Below, piece after piece: positions 15,726 to 24,506 of a DNA stretch of 64,000 nt. Made by a program: the position numbers and the translations under genes. Numbering within the stretch: the first letter of the stretch is position 1; every line of letters starts with the position of its first letter. A model generated the notes under the pieces. The model had not been told where the DNA came from. It saw nothing but the letters and a program-made list of their open reading frames with translations, and ran no database searches. The stretch spans positions 1 through 64,000 of the forward strand of contig NZ_FONY01000008.1 of the NCBI RefSeq assembly GCF_900113045.1, given 5' to 3'. The DNA comes from Thermoflexibacter ruber (GTDB lineage Bacteria; Bacteroidota; Bacteroidia; Cytophagales; Thermoflexibacteraceae).

Positions 15726-16162
15726 GGTTTAGGAATAGGTCTGTGCTTATGGATTATATGTTCTTTAACAGTCTATTTTTTTCTTGAATTAGAAATTATA
15801 CAAAAAGGAGAAGCTCCTTATTTAAAAAATGGCAAATATCGAGCCCCTTATCTAAAAAGTGAAGATTCCTACATGAATATCTCACAAAAAAAACCTATTT
15901 TATTTATAGAAACATACATGATGATAAATTTTCTTTCTAAATTGGCTCAATATTAAAAGCCTATTATCTTTTTTTTTCAGATACAAATGATAGTTTTTAT
16001 CGACAGTTTTGCAATGTGGAAAAATTTTCCACATTGCTTTTTTTTTTTTACATTTTTTTAAACCTTTTAAAACTTACATCATCTAAGTATCAGACTAAAA
16101 AAATTAGCCCAGAAGTTATTAATTAAGAAATGAGTACATTAAAACAAATTCACTGAAATTTT
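15726..16162. other. Long intergenic stretch after the oxidoreductase gene
   Basis: AT-rich with no convincing gene. It has a loosely repeated pair (CTCCTTATTTAAAAAATGG near 15813 and CCCCTTATCTAAAAAGTGA near 15844), a 27-codon ORF at 15873-15956 that cannot be supported, and the strong terminator at 16011-16049. A terminator 286 bp beyond the last stop codon implies either a long 3' UTR or a short unrecognised transcript in between. No promoter box was clear. Confidence 0.35.
16011..16049 (+). terminator. Intrinsic terminator (second of two near-identical hairpins)
   Basis: GCAATGTGGAAAA (16011-16023) pairs with TTTTCCACATTGC (16025-16037) and is followed by a 12-base T-run. Its core is the same as in the hairpin at 14294-14322. 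Confidence 0.88.
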
Positions 16163-16987
16163 ATGAAGAAGAACATTTTTAGAATTAGCTTAGTGCTTGC
16201 CTTGTTAGGGTTTTTAACTACTTCTTGTAACAAATTGAAAGACAAGTTGAGCTTTGATAGCACTGTAGTAGAAACCGACAATGAATTAGAAAGAGCAAAT
16301 GATGACATAGACCTAATCGTAGAAGATGCCTCTGACTTTGCGGCAAGTAATGGCAGAGTAGAGGAAAAGGATAAATTCGCACCTTGTGCAGTAATTACAC
16401 ATAACAGGGCAACGAGAACCGTTACCATAGACTTTGGTACAGGTTGCAAAGGCAGAGATGGCAGAGTGCGCAAAGGGAAAATTATTGCAGTACATACAGA
16501 CGTATTCCGCAAGCCGAATAGCAAATGTACGGTTACTTTTGACGGATACTCGGTAGAAGACATCAAGGTAACAGGCACCATAGTTACCACCTACAATGGC
16601 TTAGACTTAGTGAAAAAGAACGTACAGAAAACCTCTCTGGTCAATGTCAATCTTACTTTCCCTGACGGGAAAACAGCTTCAAGGAACGTAACAGTTACAC
16701 AAAATTTCACCCTTTCTGCAAATCTCTTGGATTCAGAATACCAAGTAACCGTCAATGGAACAGGAGTAGCCCGCAATGGAGTGGCTTTTAATACCACTAC
16801 TCTCAGTCCCATAGTGAAAAAAGTAGCTTGCTTTGCTGAGAAAGTCCCTTACCCAGTCAGTGGCATTCAGCAAATCACTCCTCAAAACGACAAAGAACCT
16901 ATCAAAATAGATTTTGGGAATGGAACTTGTGATAAAACCATTACCATTACTCGTGGGGAAGCCGTAAGGACTATTACCTTGAAGTAG
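16163..16987 (+). CDS. Lipoprotein of unknown function
   Basis: 274 residues. Lipoprotein signal with lipobox TTSC (Cys22), so membrane-anchored on the periplasmic or outer face. After an acidic linker (NELERANDDIDLIVEDASDF) the protein is almost wholly beta: repeated TVTIDFGTGCKGRDGRVRKG, TVTFDGYSVEDIKVTGTIV and IKIDFGNGTCDKTITITRGE. The two similar 'IDFG(T/N)G' units with nearby cysteines, around residues 91 and 251, suggest two related beta-sandwich repeats, perhaps joined by disulphides. I do not recognise an enzyme; a surface or adhesion role is possible but unproved. It is followed directly by a terminator and faces the esterase gene on the other strand. Confidence 0.6.
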   Translation: MKKNIFRISLVLALLGFLTTSCNKLKDKLSFDSTVVETDNELERANDDIDLIVEDASDFAASNGRVEEKDKFAPCAVITHNRATRTVTIDFGTGCKGRDGRVRKGKIIAVHTDVFRKPNSKCTVTFDGYSVEDIKVTGTIVTTYNGLDLVKKNVQKTSLVNVNLTFPDGKTASRNVTVTQNFTLSANLLDSEYQVTVNGTGVARNGVAFNTTTLSPIVKKVACFAEKVPYPVSGIQQITPQNDKEPIKIDFGNGTCDKTITITRGEAVRTITLK

Positions 16988-17010
16988 TAACTCATCTAAT
17001 TTAGCATACT

Positions 17011-17043
17011 AAAAAGCGAAGATTTTTTCAATCTTCGCTTTTT
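17011..17043. terminator. Bidirectional terminator between convergent genes
   Basis: AAAAAGCGAAGATT (17011-17024) and AATCTTCGCTTTTT (17030-17043) form a perfect 14-bp stem with a 5-nt loop. The A-run on one side and T-run on the other let it act in both directions, for the lipoprotein gene (+) and the esterase gene (-). Confidence 0.9.
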
Positions 17044-17045
17044 GT

Positions 17046-18107
17046 CTAATAAAAAATCTTATTCAGAAATGCTAACATCTTATCTAAGGCAGGGGGAGCA
17101 TCTTTAGCAAAGCTAATTCCTAAAAATTCATTAGAGCCTGAATCTAAAAAAGCATGTGGTCGTCCTTCATGCACCCAATATTCTATATTTGTATGCCCTG
17201 CCTCTTTTAATTTACTGATGAAGGTTTCAATAGAAGCAGGTGTAGTCAGTTGGTCTTTTGAACCTACCGTAAATAACATAGGAGGGAGTTTCCTTTCGCT
17301 TGCCTTTGGAATCAAATATACGGGAGAAATTTGCTTGTAATGGTCAGGGTGAGTATTGGCATTGACACCTTCGCCAAACATTCCCCTTGCTTTTGCCTTT
17401 GCTAAGTTCCAAAAAATATTACTTTCTTTCTCAAAACCTCCTAAGGCGCTTGCATAAAGGTCAAAAGCTCCATAACTAATCATTGCTGCTTGTACCGCTA
17501 AACCATTCTTTTTCGCTATCTTTTCTGCGGTTTTCCCCTTAGGCAAGTAGGAAGGGTTAAAGCCTAAGTTAGTCCCTGCAAAGCCTTTAGAGGACAGATT
17601 ATGCCCTTGCAATACCACCATAATTGCCAAATGTCCTCCTGCACTATCTCCCGTTACTGCTATTTTTGCGGGATTGCCCTTGTACTTACTAATATTTTCT
17701 TTTATCCAAAGTACTGCACCAAATACATCTTCTATGATTTCATTGATTTTTACCGTATTGTCTTGGTCGGGTAAAAGGCGATAATTGACATTACAAACTA
17801 CATATTCGCCTTTGGAAGCTAAATAAGCCGCTGCCTCATTCATAATACTTTTGTTATTAATGAGCCAACCACCACCATGGAAAATAACGATGACAGGATA
17901 GCTTGCTTTGCCTGAATTGGGCGTATAAATGTCCATCGTCAAGTCAAAACCTTTGGGAGATGCCCAAAGCACATCTGACACTTTAGTAAAGTTCCCTTCG
18001 ATAAAAACAGCCTGTGGATTATTAAAAATAGACTGCTCGGCAGTTTTAGCCTCTTGCAAAATAAAAATGAGCATGAAAAGAAAAATGAATAATCCTTTGA
18101 ATTTCAT
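17046..18107 (-). CDS. Secreted alpha/beta-hydrolase (HSL/BD-FAE-like esterase)
   Basis: 353 residues with an N-terminal signal peptide (FKGLFIFLFMLIFILQEAKTAEQ). The hallmark HGGG (VIFHGGGWLIN) forms the oxyanion hole of the hormone-sensitive-lipase and carbohydrate-esterase groups. The nucleophile Ser is in VTGDSAGGHLA (GxSxG), the acid probably Asp in GSKDQLTTP, and the His in EGRPHAFLD. Members hydrolyse short acyl esters, including acetyl or feruloyl groups on plant polysaccharides, and some act as arylesterases; substrate not determinable. A 340-bp gap and a terminator separate it from the SusD gene on the same strand, so it may be independently expressed, though closeness to a susCD-type pair fits a glycan-related role. 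Confidence 0.85.
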   Translation of the reverse strand: MKFKGLFIFLFMLIFILQEAKTAEQSIFNNPQAVFIEGNFTKVSDVLWASPKGFDLTMDIYTPNSGKASYPVIVIFHGGGWLINNKSIMNEAAAYLASKGEYVVCNVNYRLLPDQDNTVKINEIIEDVFGAVLWIKENISKYKGNPAKIAVTGDSAGGHLAIMVVLQGHNLSSKGFAGTNLGFNPSYLPKGKTAEKIAKKNGLAVQAAMISYGAFDLYASALGGFEKESNIFWNLAKAKARGMFGEGVNANTHPDHYKQISPVYLIPKASERKLPPMLFTVGSKDQLTTPASIETFISKLKEAGHTNIEYWVHEGRPHAFLDSGSNEFLGISFAKDAPPALDKMLAFLNKIFY

Positions 18108-18459
18108 AATTTTTAATTTTTTAGTTAGTTGTTAAGAAATAAATGTGCTATAAAAATAAAGTAAAGAATGATAAATATAATATTGATAAAACTTTTCCTT
18201 TTCAAACAGACCGTTTAAAGCTAAAATCAGTTTATGATATACCACTGCATAGTTTAGCGTGGGTTATCGCCTCAATGAAATGGGAAAAAGAGCAGAAAGT
18301 GTGAAAACCGAATATGGGGAAAAGGATTTTTAGAGGGGGAAAATTGCTGATTAATATTTTTTGCCATCAATTCTGGCTAATGTACGAAATAGAGAACTCG
18401 ATTATCAGTAATAAACCCCTAAATACATTTGAAAATACTTAGGGGTTTTTAGAAAAAAT
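18108..18459. other. Intergenic region with terminator for the SusD gene
   Basis: AAACCCCTAA (18413-18422) and TTAGGGGTTT (18439-18448) form a 10-bp hairpin with T-rich flanks on both strands; on the minus strand it lies right after the SusD stop codon and likely ends that transcript. The rest (18108-18410) is AT-rich and should hold the esterase promoter, but no clear TAnnTTTG box was picked out and no ORF is credible. Confidence 0.6.
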
Positions 18460-19938
18460 TTACTCCTCACTCGTCGCAAACCAAATAGGCTTTACGTGAT
18501 AGTCCACGTCCATGCCTCCAACTTTGGCAAACTCTGGTCTGTTCCAATCCTCCTCAGAGAAAGTCGTAGGTAACAGACGTTGCACAGTACGATTGTTGTT
18601 CTCTGGAGCTAAGGGATTAGGTAAAACAAATCCTGCAAAGACATCACCACTGTAATTGTAGCGGCGCAGGTCAGTCCAAGTTTCGTGGTAGTTCCACCCC
18701 CACATGGCAATATATTTTTGTGTCATAATGTCTTTCAAAGTCAAGGCAGCGGCACTTTGAGGTACTGCTGCACTTGCTAAATAGGTCGTGATGTTGGTTG
18801 CACTTACCCCAACTTCTTCCATGTGAGCACGTATGCCCGCTCGGAAAGCATTAAACGCCATGTCGCGATTTCCTTGGCGGAAAGCAGCTTCTGCTTTGAT
18901 GAACTGCATTTCGGAGTAGGTAATCAATGGAAAAGGAGCGCGGTCTGTAAAGATGTACTTTCCGTAAATGGTTGGCATAGTAGTAGTAGTGAAGCCTGTA
19001 GGAGTAATGCCTCTCACAGGCTCTACCCCTACAAAAGCCTGTGTAGTAGTAGTAGGGTTGAGCAGGAGCGGCGCGCGAGGGTCAGTAGCCCCAAGAATAG
19101 TCCCATTGACCAAATCAGCAAAATACTTACTTTGGCGGAAAGCCCCAAAGTTGGCTCTGGTAGGTCCCATGAAGCTGGACTGGTCGCTGTTTGCTCCAGA
19201 GAAACGCACTAAGGCATTGTCTGCATTGCTTGCCAACGCCTTATCTACAAACTCTATGACTTGGGCAGGATTGTAGCTTCTTTTGTTAGAGATATGATTC
19301 GCAATTCTTGCCTTCACTGCAAAAGCAAACTTAATCCACTTTGCATTATCTCCATTGTAAATCGTTTCTACTGTTCTTATCTGAGGGTCAACCAAGCCTG
19401 TGTTAGCAGTCAACTCTTGGATAGCCTCATCGCAGAGCTTATTAATGCCTGCATAGATGTCTTTTTGAGGGTCATACACAAAAGCGGTAAGTGTATTGTC
19501 CCATGCTTGATAAAAAGGCATTTCGCCAAACTGGTCAGTGGCTAACTGCCAACTCCAAGCACGAATGGCTTTGGCAATACCTACGTACTGGGCAAAATTT
19601 CTTGCTTTGGCTTGAATTTCTATTTGGTTCAAGTTAGAGCCAATAGACCAATAGTGATTACGCCATACTTGGCTGGCAGTCAATCCTGTTTGAGCAGCAG
19701 TACGGCGGCTACCGTGCCTGTCGTAGAAATCATTGGCTGTGGTCAAGTGCCAATTCTGTGTATAACGACCAATGAAACGTCCGTCAAACATAGGTCCTTC
19801 TGCCATCGCATAGATTACTTGTGGCATAAAAGGGGCAGGAGGTCCTTGCTGAGGCACAAAAGGATCATTGATGTAATCGATTTTGCATGAAGAAGCCATG
19901 AAAACCAATAAGATGAATAAAAAAGAAATCTTTTTCAT
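18460..19938 (-). CDS. SusD/RagB-family surface lipoprotein
   Basis: 492 residues. Lipobox ASSC (Cys18). The mature protein has the helical TPR-like SusD pattern: ATDQFGEMPFYQAWDNTL (the 'g.vPy' region), KFAFAVKARIANHIS, GKYIFTDRAPFPLITYSEMQFIKAEA (the conserved 'p.iTyaE..FIkAEA' motif) and WGWNYHETWTDLRRYNY near the end. It fits the SusD-like 2 group. SusD-type lipoproteins form a lid over a SusC TonB-dependent transporter and capture glycans or peptides at the cell surface. Its SusC partner lies directly upstream (34 bp between genes) but is broken (19973-22014), so this SusD may have lost its function or may work with another SusC. The gene itself looks intact. Confidence 0.9.
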   Translation of the reverse strand: MKKISFLFILLVFMASSCKIDYINDPFVPQQGPPAPFMPQVIYAMAEGPMFDGRFIGRYTQNWHLTTANDFYDRHGSRRTAAQTGLTASQVWRNHYWSIGSNLNQIEIQAKARNFAQYVGIAKAIRAWSWQLATDQFGEMPFYQAWDNTLTAFVYDPQKDIYAGINKLCDEAIQELTANTGLVDPQIRTVETIYNGDNAKWIKFAFAVKARIANHISNKRSYNPAQVIEFVDKALASNADNALVRFSGANSDQSSFMGPTRANFGAFRQSKYFADLVNGTILGATDPRAPLLLNPTTTTQAFVGVEPVRGITPTGFTTTTMPTIYGKYIFTDRAPFPLITYSEMQFIKAEAAFRQGNRDMAFNAFRAGIRAHMEEVGVSATNITTYLASAAVPQSAAALTLKDIMTQKYIAMWGWNYHETWTDLRRYNYSGDVFAGFVLPNPLAPENNNRTVQRLLPTTFSEEDWNRPEFAKVGGMDVDYHVKPIWFATSEE

Positions 19939-19972
19939 ATATTTTAAATATATTTAATGTTTTGGAAAAATA

Positions 19973-22014
19973 TTAGAAACCAGCCCTTACCCCCAAAGCA
20001 AAAGCAACAGTTTGTGGCAAAGAGAAATAGTCAAAACCCATAGCTCCACTACCTCTTGCAGAGGCGTTCAATCCGTTTACATCAGGGTCTGGACCTGAAT
20101 AGTTAGTAAACAAAAGTAAGTTATTACCAGTCAAGTTCACTGCTAAGTTTTTGATAATCTTTGTTTTTTCTATCAAACTTTTAGGCAAAGTATAAGAAAT
20201 AGTCAAGTCGCGCAAGCGAGCCGCATTGATATTTTTTTCTATGAACTGAGATTCTACTAAGCCTCTTAAACCGCTGGTGTACCATGCTTGGTCTAAGGTA
20301 ATAGGCACAGTATTTCTTTCTCCTGTCTGCGTTACCCCCTCAAAAACTATCTGCGTACCTCTATCTAAAGTACGCTTGCTCAATCCTAAGGCTACTAAAT
20401 CTCTTTCTGTGGCATTGTAAACGTCGCCTCCGATGCGGAAGTCAAATAAGAAAGAAACGGCTAAAGGTCCCATTTGGAATCTATTAGTCAGACCGAAAGT
20501 AAATTTAGGCTGACGGTTGCCTATGAAAGGGAAAGCCGTATTCACTAAAGGGAAACCATTTGCTCCGACTATGACCTCTCCGTTAGCATTTCTTTGATAA
20601 TCATACCCTGTAATAGACATCATTGATTCGCCCAATACGTAGCCTGCTCTGGCGTTACCCGCTAACCAAGTATCTGATAAATAAAACTCTGGCAAATCCG
20701 CAGGCATTTGTGTTACTTTATTGCGATTGAGCGTAAAGTTTCCTATAACGTCCCAAGTCAATTTATCATTCTTTACAGGCGAGCCGGTCAAAAGTATTTC
20801 TACCCCTCTATTTCGCACTACACCTGAGTTGATGAGCTGAAGAATATAGCCCGTAGCATAGCTAAGGCGAGGCTGTACGATTTGATTGCGGCTCTCCATA
20901 GAATAATAGGTAAAGTCTATGCCTAATCTGTTATTGAGGAACTTCAAATCAAAACCTCCTTCGTATGATACAGTAGTTTCAGGCTTAATTTTAGGATTAG
21001 GACCGAAGAAACCTACATTGTAACCACCACCTGATTTTGCATGAAGCCTGTTCTAAAAAAATTTCTCACATTATTAAAGGTAGGCTCCCCAGCAGGACGC
21101 TCTGCCCCCCAAGTACTTAACGTATTGCGGTTGGTGGTAGGAACATTATTCACCCAGCTACCATTGGCAAATTTTGTTTGGATTTCAGGGAAACGGGTTG
21201 CATTTTCTATGGTAAAATTATTGCTATAGTCTATCCTTACGCTTCCCTTTCTTCCTTTCTTAGTAGTGATGATGATAGCCCCATTTGCTGCATCTATCCC
21301 GTACAATGCAGAAGCAGCAGGACCTTTTAATACAGTAATGTTCTCTATATCATTTGGGTCAATATCTGCAATACGATTAGTATAGTCAGAAATACGATTA
21401 GGCGTATCCGTTAATAAAAAGCCCTCACTCTTGGTCGTATTGTCCACAGGAACACCATCAATGACGAAAAGCGGTTGGTTATTCGCTCCTAAAGAAGAGC
21501 CTCCACGCAGTACTATTTGCGATGAAGCCCCTGCCATACCGCTTGTAGTACCTATACTCACACCTGCTATCCTACCTTGCAAAGCTGTAACAAAGTTAGG
21601 GCGGTTGGTTTCTGCAATTTCCTGCCCTTTCACCTCTTGGACAGCATATCCTAACTCTTTCTTTTCCTTTTGGATACCAAAAGAAGTAACCACTACCTCG
21701 TTTAATTGGCGTGTATCTACCAAAAGCGTTACATTTACTTCTGTACGATTACCAATAAGTACCTCCGCCTTCCGAAAACCAATAAAAGAGAAAACTAAGG
21801 TGGTAGCATCTGCGGGAACACTCAGGCGGTAGCTTCCATCTGCATCAGAAACTGTCCCCGCAGAAGTCCCTTTGACTGTAATATTCACTCCCGGAAGCCC
21901 GCTTCCGTCTTCACTGGAAGTAACTTTCCCACTAATAGTTCGTTGTTGGGCATAAGTATTGCCCAACATTCCCGCAAGCAAGAAAGTTAATAAAAACGTA
22001 AAAATGTTCTTCAT
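19973..22014 (-). pseudogene. SusC/RagA TonB-linked outer-membrane protein, internal deletion and frameshift
   Basis: The N-terminal part (22014-21013) has a signal peptide (MKNIFTFLLTFLLAGMLG), a carboxypeptidase-regulatory domain (GLPGVNITVKGTSAGTVSD), a TonB-box-like RQLNEVVVTSFG stretch and a plug (ITVLKGPAASALYGIDAANG). It reaches the first barrel strand at NVRNFFRTGF, then runs off frame and stops after VVVTM. The C-terminal part resumes in another frame around AKSGGGYNVGFFGPNPKIKP (near 21020-20960) and continues to a normal end at 19973 (FALGVRAGF). Full-length SusC proteins have about 1000 residues; here about 330 codons of mid-barrel are absent between the two parts. The junction is near 21030-21040 on the plus strand. 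A deletion of ~1 kb explains this; an assembly error is the alternative. An in-frame start ten codons further upstream (22044) is less likely. Confidence 0.85.
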
Positions 22015-22184
22015 AAAAATTAATTTTTTTAGGATAAAAAACAAAAATAAGAATATTAAAACGTAGGTAAGTTAATAAATGAAAAATAAAAATAAAAACA
22101 TTTAACAAACTTAATATTGGAGCTAATCCTTCTTTGAGTTTTATGAACTATACGACTACTTCTACAACTATCTCAAGAAAATTA

Positions 22185-22213
22185 TTTGATTCTCACAAAT
22201 TATTGTATTTTTG
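22185..22213 (+). promoter_or_regulatory. Bacteroidota-type promoter for the TPR-SpoIIE gene
   Basis: TTTG (22185-22188) and a perfect -7 box TATTTTTG (22206-22213) are separated by 17 nt, within the range for sigma-ABfr-type promoters. The gene starts at 22285, giving a leader of about 65 nt. Confidence 0.55.
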
Positions 22214-22284
22214 CAGGAGTTATTCCTACTTTACAATCCCCTTTTGTTGTGTCAAAACGATGATTAGCTTGGTTAAAAACCGAA

Positions 22285-24345
22285 ATGAAACTTTTTTTCT
22301 ACCTCGTATTACTTTTATCCTTTAATGCTTTTGCTCAGCAAGCAAAGGTAGAAGCCTCTTTGACTTCACTAAAACAAGACACCTTCAAAGTAAGCCAACT
22401 ACTTTCCCTCAGCAAGGACTACGCTAACAAGAATTTAATCAAAATGAATAATTATGCAGATACAGCCCTGCGAATATCACAAGACATCAACTATGAACGC
22501 GGCGTAGCTATGTCCCTAAATTACATTGGACAAGCCAAAATTAAACTTGCTGAGTACAATGAGGCTTTAACTCTCACTTTCAATGCCTTAGAGATAGCAG
22601 AGCGACTAAAATATGAGGAATGTATCGGACTGAGCTATATCCTGATAGGGCATGTCTATATGCACCAAAACAATCTGGGTAAAGCAGAGGAATACTACGA
22701 AAAAGCCTTAGAAATAGCCCAAAAAATAGGTAAAGCCTCCGTAGCCTCAGCCGCACAGAACGGCTTAGGGAATGTGTTTTTTGCAAAAAAAGATAATAAA
22801 CAAGCCTTAGAAAGGTATTCTCTTGCCTTGCAAATAGCGACCAAAGAAGAAAATAAAAAACAAATCGCTGAAATGGAAACTAATCTGGGGCGGGTATATT
22901 TGGCACAGGGCATGAACAGTTTGGCTATAGAGTATTTTCAAAAAGCACTCAAAATTGCCAAAGAAATCGCTAATTTAGAAGCTATTGCTGATAACTCCTT
23001 ACTTTTAGGTGATTATTATTTTAAGAAAAACCTACCTAATGAGGCTTTAAAGTATGCCCAAGCAGGACTTACTGCCTCAGAAACTCTACAATCAAGATTT
23101 TTTAAGCAAAAAGCATGGGCATTAATGTCTGAAATCTATGGCATACAGAAGGATTACAAAAGAGCTTATGAATATAGTCAATTAAGTAAAACTTTACAAG
23201 ACAGCATTTTAGGCAAAGAAAGCGAACAGGATTACACTGCTATCTCCTCACTATACGAAACACAGATAAGAGATAAAGAAATGACTATTAAAAACTTGCA
23301 ATTAGAACAACAGCAAAGAAATATTCAAAATCAAAAAAGAATTATCTACCTTACTGTCGCTTCTTCCGCCATCTTTATTACACTTACCATTTTAGCATTT
23401 ATTTTGTACAGAAGGCAGAAAAAGGCAAATTTCCTCATCAAAGAACAAAACAAACAAATTAAGGAACAGAACGAGGAGATTAATGCTAAAAATGAGGAAA
23501 TCAATAAGCAAAAATCAGCTATAGAGAGTAAAAATAAAGCCTTAGAGGGAGCTTATAAAGAAATAGAGAAGAAAACAGAAAACATTTTGGCAAGTATCAG
23601 CTATGCCAAACGCATACAAACGGCTTTGTTACCAGACCAAGAAGACATTACACTGACCTTTCCTGAAAACTTCATCTACTACAAGCCCAAAGATGTCATC
23701 AGTGGTGATTTTTATTATTTCATGGAAGTAGAAAATTTACGTATTCTGGCAGTAGCGGACTGTACAGGACACGGCGTACCGGGTGCTTTTATGTCGGTGC
23801 TTGGAGTGCAATCTCTGAACAAAATTATCCAATCAGGAGTCACCTCGCCAGACTTGATTCTTTCTGAGTTGCACAATGAAATTCGCCAAGTGCTTAAACA
23901 ACAGGTCAATGAAGTTCGCGACGGCATGGACATCGTTCTTTGCGTAATAGACACTCAAAGAAAGACGCTTACCTACGCAGGGGCTATCAATCCTCTTTAC
24001 TATGTCCAAGCTAATGACAATGGTCTGCTTGAGTTTGTTGAGATTAAAGCTACGAAAAAACCCATTGGAGGTTTTCAAAGAGATGAAGAAGATAGATTTT
24101 TTGAAAAAACAGTCATAGATATTTCCAAACCCACTACTTTTTATCTTGCCACTGACGGCTACCGCGACCAATTCGGAGGCGAACACAATAAAAAATTCAT
24201 GGCTCGCCGCTTCAAAGAACTGCTTTACTACATTCACGATAAACCTATGCTCGCCCAACAAAAAATCTTAGATGAAGTCATTACCAAATGGTTAGGAAAT
24301 AATGAGCAAATAGACGATATGTTAGTCATAGGCATACGCGTTTAG
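22285..24345 (+). CDS. TPR-containing membrane SpoIIE-type (PP2C) phosphatase
   Basis: 686 residues. Signal peptide (KLFFYLVLLLSFNAFAQ), then periplasmic TPR repeats at ~75-310 (YNEALTLTFNALEIAERL, LGKAEEYYEKALEIAQKIG, MNSLAIEYFQKALKIAKEI). One transmembrane helix follows (~353-375), then a Gln/Glu/Lys/Asn-rich coiled coil (KEQNKQIKEQNEEINAKNEE), and a cytoplasmic SpoIIE domain from ~467. Metal-binding aspartates are visible in KPKDVISGDFYYF, VADCTGHGVPGAF and the C-terminal DDMLVIGI. SpoIIE-type phosphatases dephosphorylate serine on STAS-domain anti-sigma-factor antagonists; here an outside signal sensed through the TPRs could control it across the membrane. No kinase/STAS pair is adjacent. 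The same sensor layout occurs with a kinase output at 49831-51882. A good promoter lies upstream. Confidence 0.9.
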   Translation: MKLFFYLVLLLSFNAFAQQAKVEASLTSLKQDTFKVSQLLSLSKDYANKNLIKMNNYADTALRISQDINYERGVAMSLNYIGQAKIKLAEYNEALTLTFNALEIAERLKYEECIGLSYILIGHVYMHQNNLGKAEEYYEKALEIAQKIGKASVASAAQNGLGNVFFAKKDNKQALERYSLALQIATKEENKKQIAEMETNLGRVYLAQGMNSLAIEYFQKALKIAKEIANLEAIADNSLLLGDYYFKKNLPNEALKYAQAGLTASETLQSRFFKQKAWALMSEIYGIQKDYKRAYEYSQLSKTLQDSILGKESEQDYTAISSLYETQIRDKEMTIKNLQLEQQQRNIQNQKRIIYLTVASSAIFITLTILAFILYRRQKKANFLIKEQNKQIKEQNEEINAKNEEINKQKSAIESKNKALEGAYKEIEKKTENILASISYAKRIQTALLPDQEDITLTFPENFIYYKPKDVISGDFYYFMEVENLRILAVADCTGHGVPGAFMSVLGVQSLNKIIQSGVTSPDLILSELHNEIRQVLKQQVNEVRDGMDIVLCVIDTQRKTLTYAGAINPLYYVQANDNGLLEFVEIKATKKPIGGFQRDEEDRFFEKTVIDISKPTTFYLATDGYRDQFGGEHNKKFMARRFKELLYYIHDKPMLAQQKILDEVITKWLGNNEQIDDMLVIGIRV

Positions 24346-24506
24346 CATTTTTATGTTTTTGTGATTTGCATATATTATCTAAAAAATTACTTCCGCCTAT
24401 TTACTTTCATCACAAGCTCATCAACGACCACAAGTCTTGCGTTATTTTTATCTTGTGATAATAACTACATTTTTTGCTAATTTTGTTGCCTAAAAACTTA
24501 AACGAT

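Noticed and set aside
15873-15956. 27-codon ORF in the gap after the oxidoreductase gene
   Set aside because: No ribosome-binding site, composition like the AT-rich surroundings, and no supporting similarity.
19973-22014. Two separate genes, a short SusC and a short barrel protein
   Set aside because: Each is one end of a single SusC protein and neither has a complete architecture; the C-terminal homology begins before any start codon. A broken gene is the simpler reading.
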